Source of the DNA: Flammeovirgaceae bacterium
Lineage (GTDB): Bacteria; Bacteroidota; Bacteroidia; Cytophagales; Cyclobacteriaceae
Length of the DNA stretch: 16,484 bases
Direction of reading: 5' to 3'
Assembly (NCBI GenBank): GCA_003229495.1
Contig: QIEB01000103.1
Coordinates: forward strand, 1 to 16,484
Positions 5,925-15,600 of the stretch are shown here, piece after piece. The position numbers and the translations under genes were made by a program. How positions within the stretch are numbered: position 1 is the first letter of the stretch; each line of letters opens with the position of its first letter. The notes beneath the pieces are model-generated. The model did not search any database and was not told the origin of the DNA. It saw only the letters and a list, made by a program, of their open reading frames with translations.

Positions 5925-6554
5925 CTAAAAAGTATATAGGAAAAAGAAAAAAAGAAATAACCAAAGGGCACTAAGAAAATGCCAGTAAACGGTTAACAAT
6001 TCCAATCTAAGTTTGTCGAAGGGGTTAGTGACCATAATCAATGCCTTTACAGGATCCTGCCGTACCTTATAGGTTTTAACTAATGCCAGTAACAAGAAAA
6101 GTATCCCTCCGGTCAGATGCATTAAATGAAGGCCACTGATCACATAGAGGAAGGTCCCGGAGGATTGTCCAACAAGAAAAATGCCGCTTTCCTTTAAATC
6201 CAGCCACCCCAGAAATTGGCAGCCTGTAAAAATTACCCCCATCAGCAGTACCAGAAAGATCATGAAGTTCAGCTGTCGCATATTGTCCTCGTGGAACGCC
6301 TTTATGGCTAAATTCAGGGCGAAGCTGGATCCCAGTAATATTATGGTTGCCAAGGTAAAGATCTTAGGAAGTCGAACTTCTGATACCTGAAGGTAATTGG
6401 AAATACTAACGGTATAGGCAATTACTAGAAATACAAAAATCATTGCTATTCCCACAATACCGAGCACCAGCAACATTTTATAGGGGTGCATCTTTTCAAT
6501 TTGTTGAAAACTGCTTTCCCGATACTTAGCTTGTATGTTCTTTTTTGGTTGCAT
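5925..6554 (-). CDS. heme-copper oxidase subunit III family protein
   Basis: A 209-aa membrane protein of the cytochrome c oxidase subunit III family, a non-catalytic subunit that stabilises the oxidase in the cytoplasmic membrane. Five hydrophobic helices are visible near residues 27-49, 65-86, 96-117, 133-160 and 187-208. Family marks include HPYKMLLVLG (23-32), FTGCQFLGW (109-117), YVISGLHLMHLTGG (137-150), with His143 and His146, and LLTVYWHFLSALWLFLF (186-202). The five-helix form suits the short bacterial and quinol-oxidase-like members. No subunit I or II gene is next to it, so either it supplies a subunit to a complex encoded elsewhere or it is an orphan paralogue. The ATG at 6554 is the natural start. 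It diverges from mfd across 167 bases. Confidence 0.88.
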   Translation of the reverse strand: MQPKKNIQAKYRESSFQQIEKMHPYKMLLVLGIVGIAMIFVFLVIAYTVSISNYLQVSEVRLPKIFTLATIILLGSSFALNLAIKAFHEDNMRQLNFMIFLVLLMGVIFTGCQFLGWLDLKESGIFLVGQSSGTFLYVISGLHLMHLTGGILFLLLALVKTYKVRQDPVKALIMVTNPFDKLRLELLTVYWHFLSALWLFLFFFFLYTF

Positions 6555-6709
6555 TGGTACTTTTTATAGCCAATTCAATCCGCTGGTAGTACGCTACAGG
6601 TTGTATCCTTTTTTATAAGGCTCTTGAATTTTACCCAAGCGGTATTCATAAATATAATCAAAACAAAGTAATTATAGTGTCATTCACGCCACAGGATTTT
6701 TAATTTTTT

Positions 6710-6717
6710 TACCTTTG
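6710..6717 (+). promoter_or_regulatory. -7 element directly before mfd
   Basis: TACCTTTG matches the TAnnTTTG consensus exactly and ends four bases before the TTG start codon of mfd. No TTG sits at the usual -33 distance. If used, transcription would start within a few bases of the start codon, giving a leaderless message. Confidence 0.4.
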
Positions 6718-6721
6718 TTGC

Positions 6722-9700
6722 TTGAAAATTTCTTCTTTCTTAAAGAACTACCTGGAAGATAGTTTGGTTCAAACCCTGGCAACCAGACTACAAGCCTCTC
6801 TTACAGCTACTGTAATAGTCAAAGGGCTAAAAGGAAGTATGGATGCCGTTATTGGTGCAACTATCTCTAAATTAATTGGCACTTCTCACTTATATATATT
6901 ATCCGACAAAGAGCAGGCAGCTTATTTTCAAAACGATCTCCAGGACTTGTCCGGAGAAGAAGTACTGTTATATCCTACATCCTATAAAAGGCCATATCAA
7001 TATGAAGAAGTAGAGAATGCCAATGTACTGATGCGTGCTGAAATATTGAACAGGGTATTACAATCAGAGGGTGAAACCTTAAACATAGTTACCTATCCGG
7101 AGGCCTTGTCCGAAAAAGTAATCAATAAAAAATCGTTAGTTTCTCATACCCTGAAATTAGAATTAGGTACTTACCTGGAATTGAGTTCATTGGATGAACA
7201 ATTACAGGATTACGGGTTTGAAAAGACTGATTTTGTATATGAAGCCGGGCAGTACTCTATTCGTGGAGGAATCGTTGACATCTACTCCTATGCCAATGAA
7301 TTACCTTTCAGAATGGAGTTTTTGGGATCTGAGATCGAAAGCATCCGGACCTTTGATCCTGTAAGCCAATTATCTAAAGACCAGCTACAGAAAATCAGCA
7401 TTATTCCCAATGTTGAAACCGTTTTAAAAACTGAAACCCGTCAGTCATTTTTTGATTTCCTTTTGCCAAACACCAAAATATGGGTAAAGGACCTGGGACA
7501 TCTTTTGGAGGTCTGCCAGGACATTTTTCAGAAAGCTTCTGAGGTTTATCAGGAAAAGCTGGCAATTAATGCTGGTTTATCTGAACCTTCGATGCTGTTT
7601 GAAACTGATACTTCCATCCGGCAAAATCTTGGCAACTTCTCCGTTATTCAGTTTGGAAACCGCTATTATGGGCAGAGCGATTACCAATTGACCTTTGAAG
7701 CACAACCACAACCTTCTTTTCACAAGAATTTTGATTTGATTGTTGAGCAACTGCGTAATTACAGCAATCAAGATTACCGCTGCATACTGATAGCAGATGC
7801 CCCCGCTCAATTGGATCGCTTAAAATCAATATTCTCTGAACTTGACCCCAACCTGCAATTGGATGATGTACCAATTAGTTTGAGGGGAGGGTTTATTGAT
7901 CATTTATTAAGACTGGTTTGTTTTACAGACCATCAATTATTTGACAGGTTTCATAAGTTCAAAATACGCACGCAATATTCTAAATCAAAAGCCCTTACCC
8001 TCAAGGAACTGAGAACACTCAGTACTGGTGATTTTGTGGTTCATGTTGATTACGGTATTGGCCGCTTTGCCGGTATGGAGAAAGTCCAAGTGGGTGAAAG
8101 AGAGCAGGAAACATTGCGTTTGGTATATAAAGACGACGATCTGCTTTATGTAAGTGTTCATTCCCTGCATAAGATCTCAAAATATAGTGGTAAGGAAGGC
8201 ATGGTACCCATGGTTAACAAATTGGGCAGCCAGGAATGGGAACAGAAGAAAAAAAGGGCCAAGAGTAAAGTAAAGGAAATAGCCAGGGACCTTATCGAGC
8301 TATACGCTAAACGAAAATCTACCACAGGGTTTGCTTTTGATGAAGATGGTTTCCTGCAAGCGGAATTGGAATCGTCATTTCTTTACGAAGACACTCCGGA
8401 CCAGGCCAAGGCTACAGAAGAAGTGAAAAAAGACATGATGGTGGCACATCCTATGGACCGTTTGATTTGTGGTGATGTGGGCTTTGGTAAGACGGAAATA
8501 GCTATTAGAGCTGCATTTAAGTGTGTGGTCAACGGAAAGCAAGCAGCCATTCTTGTTCCTACTACCATCTTAGCCATGCAACACTATCGGACCTTTACAG
8601 ATCGCCTGGCTGATTTCCCTGTACAAATAGAATACATCAATCGGTTCAAGACTCCAAAGGAAATAAAAGCAACCCTTCAACGGGTAACCGCCGGAGAAAC
8701 TAACATTTTAATCGGAACCCACCGCATGGTTAGTAAAGATGTAAAATTCAAAGATCTGGGATTGCTGGTGGTTGATGAAGAGCAAAAGTTTGGGGTCACT
8801 GTCAAAGAACGCCTTAAAGAAATGAAAGTAAATGTGGACACCTTAACTCTTACAGCCACACCTATACCCAGAACCCTGCATTTTTCATTAATGGGAGCAC
8901 GCGATCTCAGCATTATTGCAACTCCTCCCCCCAACCGGCAACCCGTGACCACTGAAATCCATACCTTCAACGATGCCGTAATCAGAGATGCTATTAGTTA
9001 TGAACTAAGGAGAGGTGGACAAATATTTTTTGTTCATAATAGAATTGCAAATATAGATGAGGTCTCAAACATTGTCCATCGTCTGGTGCCAGATGCCCGC
9101 TTGGCCATCGCCCATGGACAGATGGAAGGGACCAGACTTGAAAAAGTTATGGTGAAATTCATCAATGGTATGTTTGATGTATTGGTTTCCACTAATATCA
9201 TTGAGTCAGGCCTGGATATTCCAAATGCTAATACCATAATTATTAACCATGCTCATATGTTTGGACTATCCGATCTGCACCAGCTCCGTGGAAGGGTTGG
9301 ACGATCGAACAGAAAAGCATTTTGCTATTTGTTAACACCACCGCCGACTAAACTCAGTTCCGATGCACGAAAAAGGCTCAGTACCCTGGAAGAGTTCTCT
9401 GAACTAGGAGCGGGCATTAAGGTAGCACTAAAAGATCTTGATATTAGAGGCGCTGGGAATCTATTGGGAAAAGAACAAAGCGGATTTATCTCCGACCTGG
9501 GGTTTGAAATGTATCATAAGATATTGGATGAAGCGGTAAAGGAGTTAAAGGAAGATGAATTCAAAGATTTATTCAAAACTGAAATTCCCAAGTTAGAAAT
9601 AATCAAGGCCCGGGACTGTAACATTGAAACCGACCTTGAATTGTTAATCCCTGATAATTATATATCCAGTGTTTCAGAACGATTGCAGCTTTATAGTCGT

Positions 9701-10087
9701 TTGGACAACCTTTCAGATGAAACTGAAATCAGCGAGTTTTGCGAAGGGATGGCCGATCGGTTTGGGCCATTGCCAATTGAAGTACTTGATCTGGTCGAAA
9801 CTGTGAGACTTCGTTGGCTTGCTCAAGGTCTTGGCTGTGAAAAATTGGTGGTTAAAAATGAAACTTTAAAGTGCTATTTACTTCCGTCTGACAATGAAAC
9901 TTATTACCAGTCGGAAATGTTCGGAAAAATATTGGCTTTTGTTTCCAGTCATTCACAGAGATGTCAATTAAAAGAGACCCAAAAGCGACTGCTTTTAGTA
10001 ATTTCGGAAGTTGAAGGGATTCAAAAGGCCAGAGATATTCTGTCACAGATAAACCAGACTGAAATAAATATTCCTGAAGCACAATAA
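6722..10087 (+). CDS. mfd: transcription-repair coupling factor Mfd
   Basis: This ATP-dependent translocase removes RNA polymerase stalled at DNA damage and recruits UvrA for nucleotide-excision repair. The 1121 residues carry the full domain order: a UvrB-like UvrA-interaction region (about 1-330, with SYKRPYQYEEVENANVLMR at 87-105 and RGGIVDIYS at 181-189), a CarD-like RNA polymerase-interaction domain (about 432-495, GDFVVHVDYGIGRF), a helicase core with Walker A GDVGFGKT (584-591), DEEQ (685-688), TATPIPRT (711-718) and QLRGRVGRS (854-862), and the C-terminal TRCF domain (about 965-1065). The TTG at 6722 is the only start that keeps the conserved N-terminus: an in-frame stop is at 6701 and the first internal ATG (6839) is 39 codons on. 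The gene is probably transcribed alone. The size is normal and no motif is missing. Confidence 0.98.
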   Translation: MKISSFLKNYLEDSLVQTLATRLQASLTATVIVKGLKGSMDAVIGATISKLIGTSHLYILSDKEQAAYFQNDLQDLSGEEVLLYPTSYKRPYQYEEVENANVLMRAEILNRVLQSEGETLNIVTYPEALSEKVINKKSLVSHTLKLELGTYLELSSLDEQLQDYGFEKTDFVYEAGQYSIRGGIVDIYSYANELPFRMEFLGSEIESIRTFDPVSQLSKDQLQKISIIPNVETVLKTETRQSFFDFLLPNTKIWVKDLGHLLEVCQDIFQKASEVYQEKLAINAGLSEPSMLFETDTSIRQNLGNFSVIQFGNRYYGQSDYQLTFEAQPQPSFHKNFDLIVEQLRNYSNQDYRCILIADAPAQLDRLKSIFSELDPNLQLDDVPISLRGGFIDHLLRLVCFTDHQLFDRFHKFKIRTQYSKSKALTLKELRTLSTGDFVVHVDYGIGRFAGMEKVQVGEREQETLRLVYKDDDLLYVSVHSLHKISKYSGKEGMVPMVNKLGSQEWEQKKKRAKSKVKEIARDLIELYAKRKSTTGFAFDEDGFLQAELESSFLYEDTPDQAKATEEVKKDMMVAHPMDRLICGDVGFGKTEIAIRAAFKCVVNGKQAAILVPTTILAMQHYRTFTDRLADFPVQIEYINRFKTPKEIKATLQRVTAGETNILIGTHRMVSKDVKFKDLGLLVVDEEQKFGVTVKERLKEMKVNVDTLTLTATPIPRTLHFSLMGARDLSIIATPPPNRQPVTTEIHTFNDAVIRDAISYELRRGGQIFFVHNRIANIDEVSNIVHRLVPDARLAIAHGQMEGTRLEKVMVKFINGMFDVLVSTNIIESGLDIPNANTIIINHAHMFGLSDLHQLRGRVGRSNRKAFCYLLTPPPTKLSSDARKRLSTLEEFSELGAGIKVALKDLDIRGAGNLLGKEQSGFISDLGFEMYHKILDEAVKELKEDEFKDLFKTEIPKLEIIKARDCNIETDLELLIPDNYISSVSERLQLYSRLDNLSDETEISEFCEGMADRFGPLPIEVLDLVETVRLRWLAQGLGCEKLVVKNETLKCYLLPSDNETYYQSEMFGKILAFVSSHSQRCQLKETQKRLLLVISEVEGIQKARDILSQINQTEINIPEAQ

Positions 10088-10271
10088 AAAAGCAGTTTTG
10101 TAATTATTAATATTGCATGGTGTTATGCGGTTTACATTTTGGAGAATTATCTTACATCCATGGAATTTTAGAAAGTATTTAATTTAATATTACTCTGTAA
10201 TGCTCCAAATTGCATGCGTTATAATTATGAATTGAATAGTTTTTTACATTAAAGGTAAATTTAAACAGGTT
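10088..10271. other. intergenic region between mfd and the GldJ-like gene
   Basis: AT-rich gap of 184 bases with no gene and no clear terminator for mfd. A near match to the -7 element, TAGTTTTT (10237-10244), sits about 28 bases before the next start. A TTG at 10210-10212 is 24 bases upstream of it, slightly farther than usual. A promoter for the lipoprotein gene is expected here but is not firmly identified. Confidence 0.35.
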
Positions 10272-11474
10272 ATGAAAATGGCAAGCAGATTGCGTGGACC
10301 TCTAATTTTGGCTCTCAGCATTATTTTATCTACTTCCTGTAACAAATTCTTTCAGAAGCAACCAACTGCAGAGAACCCAGGAGAAGCAAGTACCGCAACC
10401 GGTCTTGCATATAATGAAGATGGGGGATTCCCTGTAAACGATTTTAGCGGACAGCCGGATGGTCCGAATCTGGTTTTTATCGAAGGTGGTCGAATGACCC
10501 TTGGCTCATTTGAAGAAGATCTCCTGACCACCAGAGACAACCTGGAAAGGACCGTTACAGTGGCATCATTCTACATGGACGAAACTGAAGTTGCTAACAT
10601 ACATTGGCTGGAATATCTCTATTATGTAAAATTAGACTCTACCAGAGAATTTTATGAGTCAGCCTTACCCGATACCACCGTATGGAAAGGACAACTGGCC
10701 TTCAATGATAGTTATGTGGAACATTACCTGAGGTATCCTGGTTTCCGATTCTATCCGGTAGTTGGAGTTAGTTGGCTACAAGCCAATGATTATTGTAAGT
10801 GGAGAACCTCAATGGTTAACTTGAAATTAGCAGAAGAGTCGGGTTTGGAGGACCTTCCTGCAGAACAGGGGGGCCGAATACCATTGGAGTCTGGGGTAGT
10901 ACTTCCCGATTATAGATTGCCTACCGAAGCTGAATGGGAATATGCAGCTCAAGCACTGGTAGGAACTCAGTGGCTGGACGAAAACCAAACGCATCAAAGA
11001 ATTTATCCTTGGGATGGACATGCCCTTCGAAACCCATATGGTAAAGAAATGGGGTTCTTCCTGGGTAACTTTAAGCGTGGTCGAGGTGACTATGCCGGTA
11101 TCGCCGGAAAACTGAACGATGGTGCGATGATCACCTCTGGTATTTACGAATACCCACCTAACGATTTCGGTCTCTATAATATGGCCGGTAATGTAAATGA
11201 GTGGGTACAGGATATTTACCGACCTCTATCCTTCCAGGATGTGGATGATTTAAACCCTATACGTAGAGATGGTCTGTTGGATCCTGCCAGCTATTATGAT
11301 AGTGAAGGCGGTGAATCCTTGATTACTGATAACGTAAGAGTTTACAAAGGCGGTTCATGGAAAGATGTGGCTTATTGGCTGTCACCCGGAACACGAAGGT
11401 TCCTTGACGAAGATTCAGCTACTGCTACTATCGGTTTCAGGTGTGCAATGATCAGGGCTGGAAGTAACTACTAA
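10272..11474 (+). CDS. gldJ: GldJ-like lipoprotein of the SUMF1/FGE fold
   Basis: A 400-aa lipoprotein with signal peptide and lipobox LSTSC, acylated at Cys23, so it is anchored in the periplasm or outer membrane. The rest is a formylglycine-generating-enzyme (SUMF1) fold: LVFIEGGRMTLGS (67-79), SFYMDETEVANIHWLEYL (99-116), YPVVGVSWLQANDYCKWR (161-178), RLPTEAEWEYAA (215-226), NFKRGRGDYAGIAG (266-279), YNMAGNVNEWVQDIYRP (302-318) and YKGGSW (358-363) to GFRCA (388-392). GldJ proteins carry the same wording; they are needed for gliding and type IX secretion in Bacteroidota. The copper-binding cysteine pair of true FGE is absent, so a structural role is likely. At 400 aa it is shorter than Flavobacterium GldJ (near 560, from memory). 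ATG at 10272 is used; one two codons later (10278) is an alternative. Paralogue GldK is a possible alternative name, less favoured. Confidence 0.82.
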   Translation: MKMASRLRGPLILALSIILSTSCNKFFQKQPTAENPGEASTATGLAYNEDGGFPVNDFSGQPDGPNLVFIEGGRMTLGSFEEDLLTTRDNLERTVTVASFYMDETEVANIHWLEYLYYVKLDSTREFYESALPDTTVWKGQLAFNDSYVEHYLRYPGFRFYPVVGVSWLQANDYCKWRTSMVNLKLAEESGLEDLPAEQGGRIPLESGVVLPDYRLPTEAEWEYAAQALVGTQWLDENQTHQRIYPWDGHALRNPYGKEMGFFLGNFKRGRGDYAGIAGKLNDGAMITSGIYEYPPNDFGLYNMAGNVNEWVQDIYRPLSFQDVDDLNPIRRDGLLDPASYYDSEGGESLITDNVRVYKGGSWKDVAYWLSPGTRRFLDEDSATATIGFRCAMIRAGSNY

Positions 11475-11500
11475 AAGATAAGTTTAATTTACCTTATTTA

Positions 11501-11529
11501 CCCTGTAGCAGTTGCTACAGGGTTTTTTT
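11501..11529 (+). terminator. strong intrinsic terminator after the GldJ-like gene
   Basis: CCCTGTAGC (11501-11509) pairs with GCTACAGGG (11514-11522) across a 4-base loop, followed by seven T residues (11523-11529). It lies 26 bases after the gldJ-like stop. Its T-run overlaps the stop codon of the convergent comF gene (11528-11530). The same hairpin could serve comF from the other strand, but without a good T-run there. Confidence 0.92.
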
Positions 11530-12229
11530 ATGCTTTTTGAGTAAGGCCAATAGCGGCAACTATAATGCCTTCTACTCCGTTTGTGAGCAGTGGAACTGCT
11601 GTACCAGCCATTGTCGCACCTGTGGTAATTATATCATCGATTAGCAACACCGACTTTCCTTGTATTTCATCAGGATTGACAATACTAAATTCCTTAGATG
11701 TATTCTCAAATCGCTCCCAACGGCTCAATTGGGTCTGCGTTTCTGTTTTGTGAATACGCTGCAATGCTTCCGTGACCGGACATGCAGTTACATGAGAAAT
11801 TCCAGTGGCAATTTCAAAACTTTGATTGTAGCCTCTGGATTTTAATTTTTCCGGATGTAGGGGAACAGGGACAATGGTATCGAACCGGTCCCGAACCTGG
11901 AACAAGACCTCTGAGGCAAACCAAACTCCCAGCTGAAAGGCCAGCTTTGGCTGGTGCCCGTATTTTAGCTTATGGATCAGATTTCTTACCTGTCCCTTTT
12001 TGGAAAATCTGAGAAATGAATATGCTTCTACAAATGGGAACATTCCAAGCAAACGAGCGGAAGTATCATTATCGACTCCTCGGTAATTCCGTTCTCTTGG
12101 AAGTTGTATGAGACATGGACTGCATATGAAGCGCTCGCTCCGTGTCCTGGGCCCTCCACACAGACTACATACAGAAGGAAAAAGCATGGTCAAAAAATCC
12201 AGGCTCAACCGTTTAAAGGTAATTTCCAT
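11528..12229 (-). CDS. comF: ComF family phosphoribosyltransferase-like protein
   Basis: A 233-aa protein of the ComF/GntX family, linked to uptake of transforming DNA; its exact role is unresolved. The start is the ATG at 12229 (MEITFKRLSLDFLTMLFPS), the usual ComF beginning; a longer frame to 12274 would leave no spacer to the divergent gene. A four-cysteine zinc-binding motif is present near the N-terminus (Cys21, Cys24, Cys36, Cys39: VCSLCGG and ICSPC). KYGHQPKLA (89-97) and PVPLHPEKLKSRGYNQS (121-137) are typical. The PRPP-binding loop VLLIDDIITTGAT is at 194-206. The gene is convergent with the GldJ-like gene and divergent from the 122-aa gene across 47 bases. Family very secure. Confidence 0.95.
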   Translation of the reverse strand: MEITFKRLSLDFLTMLFPSVCSLCGGPRTRSERFICSPCLIQLPRERNYRGVDNDTSARLLGMFPFVEAYSFLRFSKKGQVRNLIHKLKYGHQPKLAFQLGVWFASEVLFQVRDRFDTIVPVPLHPEKLKSRGYNQSFEIATGISHVTACPVTEALQRIHKTETQTQLSRWERFENTSKEFSIVNPDEIQGKSVLLIDDIITTGATMAGTAVPLLTNGVEGIIVAAIGLTQKA

Positions 12230-12237
12230 TATATTTG
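12230..12237 (+). promoter_or_regulatory. -7 element for the 122-aa gene cluster
   Basis: TATATTTG matches the Bacteroidota -7 consensus exactly. It directly abuts the comF start codon in the 47-base divergent gap. Transcription from about 12243 would leave a leader of about 34 bases before the ATG at 12277. The -33 TTG is not evident (only TTT at 12212-12214, 15 bases upstream). Confidence 0.45.
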
Positions 12238-12276
12238 GGATGCTTGATACTAAGATCTTATAACAGGATCTCATTT

Positions 12277-12645
12277 ATGTATAAAAAAGACCTTGAATTG
12301 GAACGGCAGTGGAACTCATTACTGGAACAGTTGAGGGATACTTTTGGGAAAAAACCAGATAGCCTGGAGGCGGTGCTGTTCTTGGTTGGTGTGAATGAAC
12401 TTGGCCAGGGAGCCAGGGCCTTCAGCAAAGAAGACAAAGAAAATCTCATGCATATTGCCGTTTGCAAAGCCTTAAGCACCTCGGGGTTTTATGAATTAGA
12501 AGGGCTGGATGAATCAGGATGGCCACATTGGAAATTGGTAAAGAAACTTCCTAATTTTGATTTGCTTGAGCAAGAGAAGCTATTAAAAATGCACCTCCTT
12601 GAATACTTTGTGAAAGAGTTGCCAAGGTCTGAGCATAAATTTTAG
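12277..12645 (+). CDS. 122-aa conserved protein of unknown function
   Basis: I recognise the pattern of this protein as one widespread in Bacteroidota but know no function for it. It is soluble and mostly helical, with the signature LEAVLFLVGVNELGQGARAF (residues 29-48), then FSKEDKENLMHIAVCKALS (48-66), FYELEGLDESGWPHW (70-84) and a C-terminal helix ending in EYFVKELP (109-116). A single cysteine and a His near the middle (HIAVC, 58-62) are in the conserved part. The start is the ATG at 12277; the frame is open back to 12235, but that part holds the promoter. It is the first gene of a likely operon, 12 bases before the DUF4175 gene. Confidence 0.8.
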   Translation: MYKKDLELERQWNSLLEQLRDTFGKKPDSLEAVLFLVGVNELGQGARAFSKEDKENLMHIAVCKALSTSGFYELEGLDESGWPHWKLVKKLPNFDLLEQEKLLKMHLLEYFVKELPRSEHKF

Positions 12646-12657
12646 CTGATTAAGCCT

Positions 12658-15600
12658 ATGCAGCTCTTTTATAAAAAAACAAATTTGGAAATGGGCAGAT
12701 TGCAACAGAACTCAAAGCTGCCTCGTTATGTAAGCTATGGCACGTGCATCGGGAGTGAACTGATAGGCAAACTACAAGCCTATAAGCGCAAATACTATCT
12801 AAACAAACTGATTAAAGGGGGGCTGCTGGCAGTTGGTATCCTTCTTACCTCATATATTCTAATTAACTCTCTGGAGTATACGGTACGATTTGGCTCTCCT
12901 TTTCGGGCAATTTTACTTTTCGGGTTCCTGATCCTGGTAGCTTGGGCTGTTTTTCACTGGATTATCAATCCTATCTGGAAGCTTTTCACCATTAACCGTC
13001 AAATCAGCAACGAGGAAGCTGCCTCTCAGATAGGGCGATTTTTCCCTAATGTTGCCGACAAATTGTTAAACACATTGCAATTGTATCAACTTAGTACAGA
13101 GCATAATGCATTGATTCAGGCCAGTATCTCACAAAGAACCAACGAGATTTCAACCGTCCCTTTTGTGGATGCCGTCAATTTCAGGGAAAACAAAAAATAT
13201 ATTAAATACCTGGTACTCCCCCTGGCAATTGTAGTAGTAGTACTTTTAGCAGCACCTCAATTATTCACCGAAAGCACTCCCCGAATTATTAACTTCAATA
13301 GGACCTATGCGGCGGTAGCACCGTTTCAGTTTGAGGTACTAAACGAGGAACTCAGGGCCTTTAAGAATGAGGATTTTGAGCTCAATCTTAGGATAGCAGG
13401 TAGTGTAATACCGAACACGGTTTACCTGCAAACCAAAGACCGCCGGATTAAAATGCTGCAAAATGAGGACGGCATTTTCCAGTATACTTTCACCAAAGTA
13501 CAATCCGATCTTGATTTCGGATTTGAAGCAGCTGGGTTTCAATCAAATTCCTACTTTCTGGAGGTACTTAGACGTCCAAATTTGAAAAGTTTTGATATTG
13601 AACTGGAATATCCGAGATATCTACAAAAACAAAATGAGTCTTTACAAAATACTGGTAATCTCTTAATCCCTGAAGGAACTATCGTTAATTGGTCTTTCCG
13701 GGCGCTGGAAACTGACCGTATTTCATTGTATTTTATGGAGAGCAAAGAGACCCATAAATTGCCACACTCTAACCCTCAATTATTTAAATTTAAAAAACAA
13801 ATAATGTCTTCAGACAGCTACACTTTAGACTTGGAAAATAAGTTTAGTCGAAATAAAGAAGAGATACAGTATCAGATAAATGTCATCAAGGACAAATATC
13901 CGGAAATTACCCTTGATCAATTTAGAGATACTACTATGTTCAGTTATATGTTATTTGGAGGAAGTATTTCTGATGACTACGGTCTTTCAAGGCTCTCCTT
14001 GTATTATGCGGTGAATAGGAAGGCCAAAGGCCACAGTCAGAAATTTAGTCAGATCTCAATCCCTCTCAAATCTACCACTAACAATCAGAACTACTACTTT
14101 CAATGGAACGTAGACACTTTGAACATGGAACATGGTGACCAGGTAGAGTATTATTTAAAAGTGTGGGACAATGATGGAGTAAATGGGCCAAAAGCTGCCA
14201 AGACCGCGCAATATTTATTCAAGCTACCCGCTCGTCAACAGATTAATGAAGCCTTAAATGAGAGTTCCAGGAAAACAGAAGATCAAATAGATAAAAGCCT
14301 TCAGGGGGCAAAGGAATTAAATGATAAAATTGAAGAGGCTGAGAATCGCTTGAAAAGTAAAAAGTCAGCAGATTGGCAAGACAAAAAGCTACTGGAAGAG
14401 ATTCTTGAAAAAAAGGACGCCTTGAGAAGGGAGATTAATCGACTTAAAGAGCTGAATGAGCACAACAATGCTCAAAAACAACGATTCAATGAGTACAGTA
14501 AAAGCTTAAAGGCCAAAATCGACCAACTTCAGCAACTAATGGATGAGCTACTTGATGAAGATACCAGGAAGCTTTATGAAGAGCTGCGTAAATTACTTGA
14601 TGAACAACAAAACTCTGATTCGTTTCAAGACCTTCTGGAGCAACTTGATTATAAGGAGCAAAACCTGGAGCAAGAATTAGAACGAACCCTTGAATTGTTT
14701 AAAAGAATGCAGTTTGAGCAAAAACTGGAAGAAGCAATTGAAGATTTACAGGAAATACAGGAGGATCAGAAGCAGCTTTTGGATGAAACCGGGGACAAGA
14801 CCAATGAAACGGACCAACTTTCAGAAAAACAATCTAACCTGAAACAGGAGTTTGAGCAACTAAAAGAGGCGATCGATGACCTCCGGGAAAAGAACCAGGA
14901 TCTTAAGCATTCTCAAATGTTCGATGATACCTCAGAGGAAGAACAAGAGATTGATGAAGGAATGAAGGAAAGCCAGGACCAACTCGAAAATAGCAAGCGT
15001 AAGGCTGCCCAAAAAGCCCAACAACAGTCAATTAAGAACATGCAGCAACTAAATCAAAAGTTGCAGCAAATGCAAAGTGGCATGGAGATGGAGATGATGC
15101 AGGAAAATCTGGATAATCTGAGAGACATTGAAGATAACCTGATCAAATTGTCCTTTGATCAAGAGGCCCTGATGAAAGAGTTCCAAAGTCTTAGTCAGAG
15201 CGACCCCAGGTTTATTGAGCTATCCCAGCAACAGCTAAAGCTTAAAGATGATGCCAAGATAATAGAAGATAGCCTTATATCTTTAGCCAATCGGGTTTAT
15301 CAAATCAAATCATTTGTTACCAGGGAAGTAAAGGAAATGAACGAACATATGGACCAAAGCCTGGCGGGCTTGAAGAAACGGAATAAGTCACAATCTATTG
15401 GTAATCAGCATCTTACAATGACATCTATTAATAATCTGGCACTGCTTCTGGGAGATGTGCTCCAGCAAATGCAGCAACAAATGGCCATGGCCCAAGGGGG
15501 TAAACCCAAAAAGGGGCAGAAAAATACTCCAGGTATGAGCCAATTGCAGCAGCAATTAAACAAGCAGATTGAAAATTTGAAAAAAAGCGGAAAGAGCGGG

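Noticed and set aside
10272..11474. True formylglycine-generating (sulfatase-activating) enzyme
   Set aside because: The fold matches, but the paired active-site cysteines of FGE are missing and the protein is a lipoprotein with GldJ-type wording.
14236..15600. Low-complexity Gln/Glu/Lys-rich DNA as a possible tandem repeat
   Set aside because: No regular repeat unit at the DNA level; it is explained by the coiled-coil coding of the DUF4175 protein.
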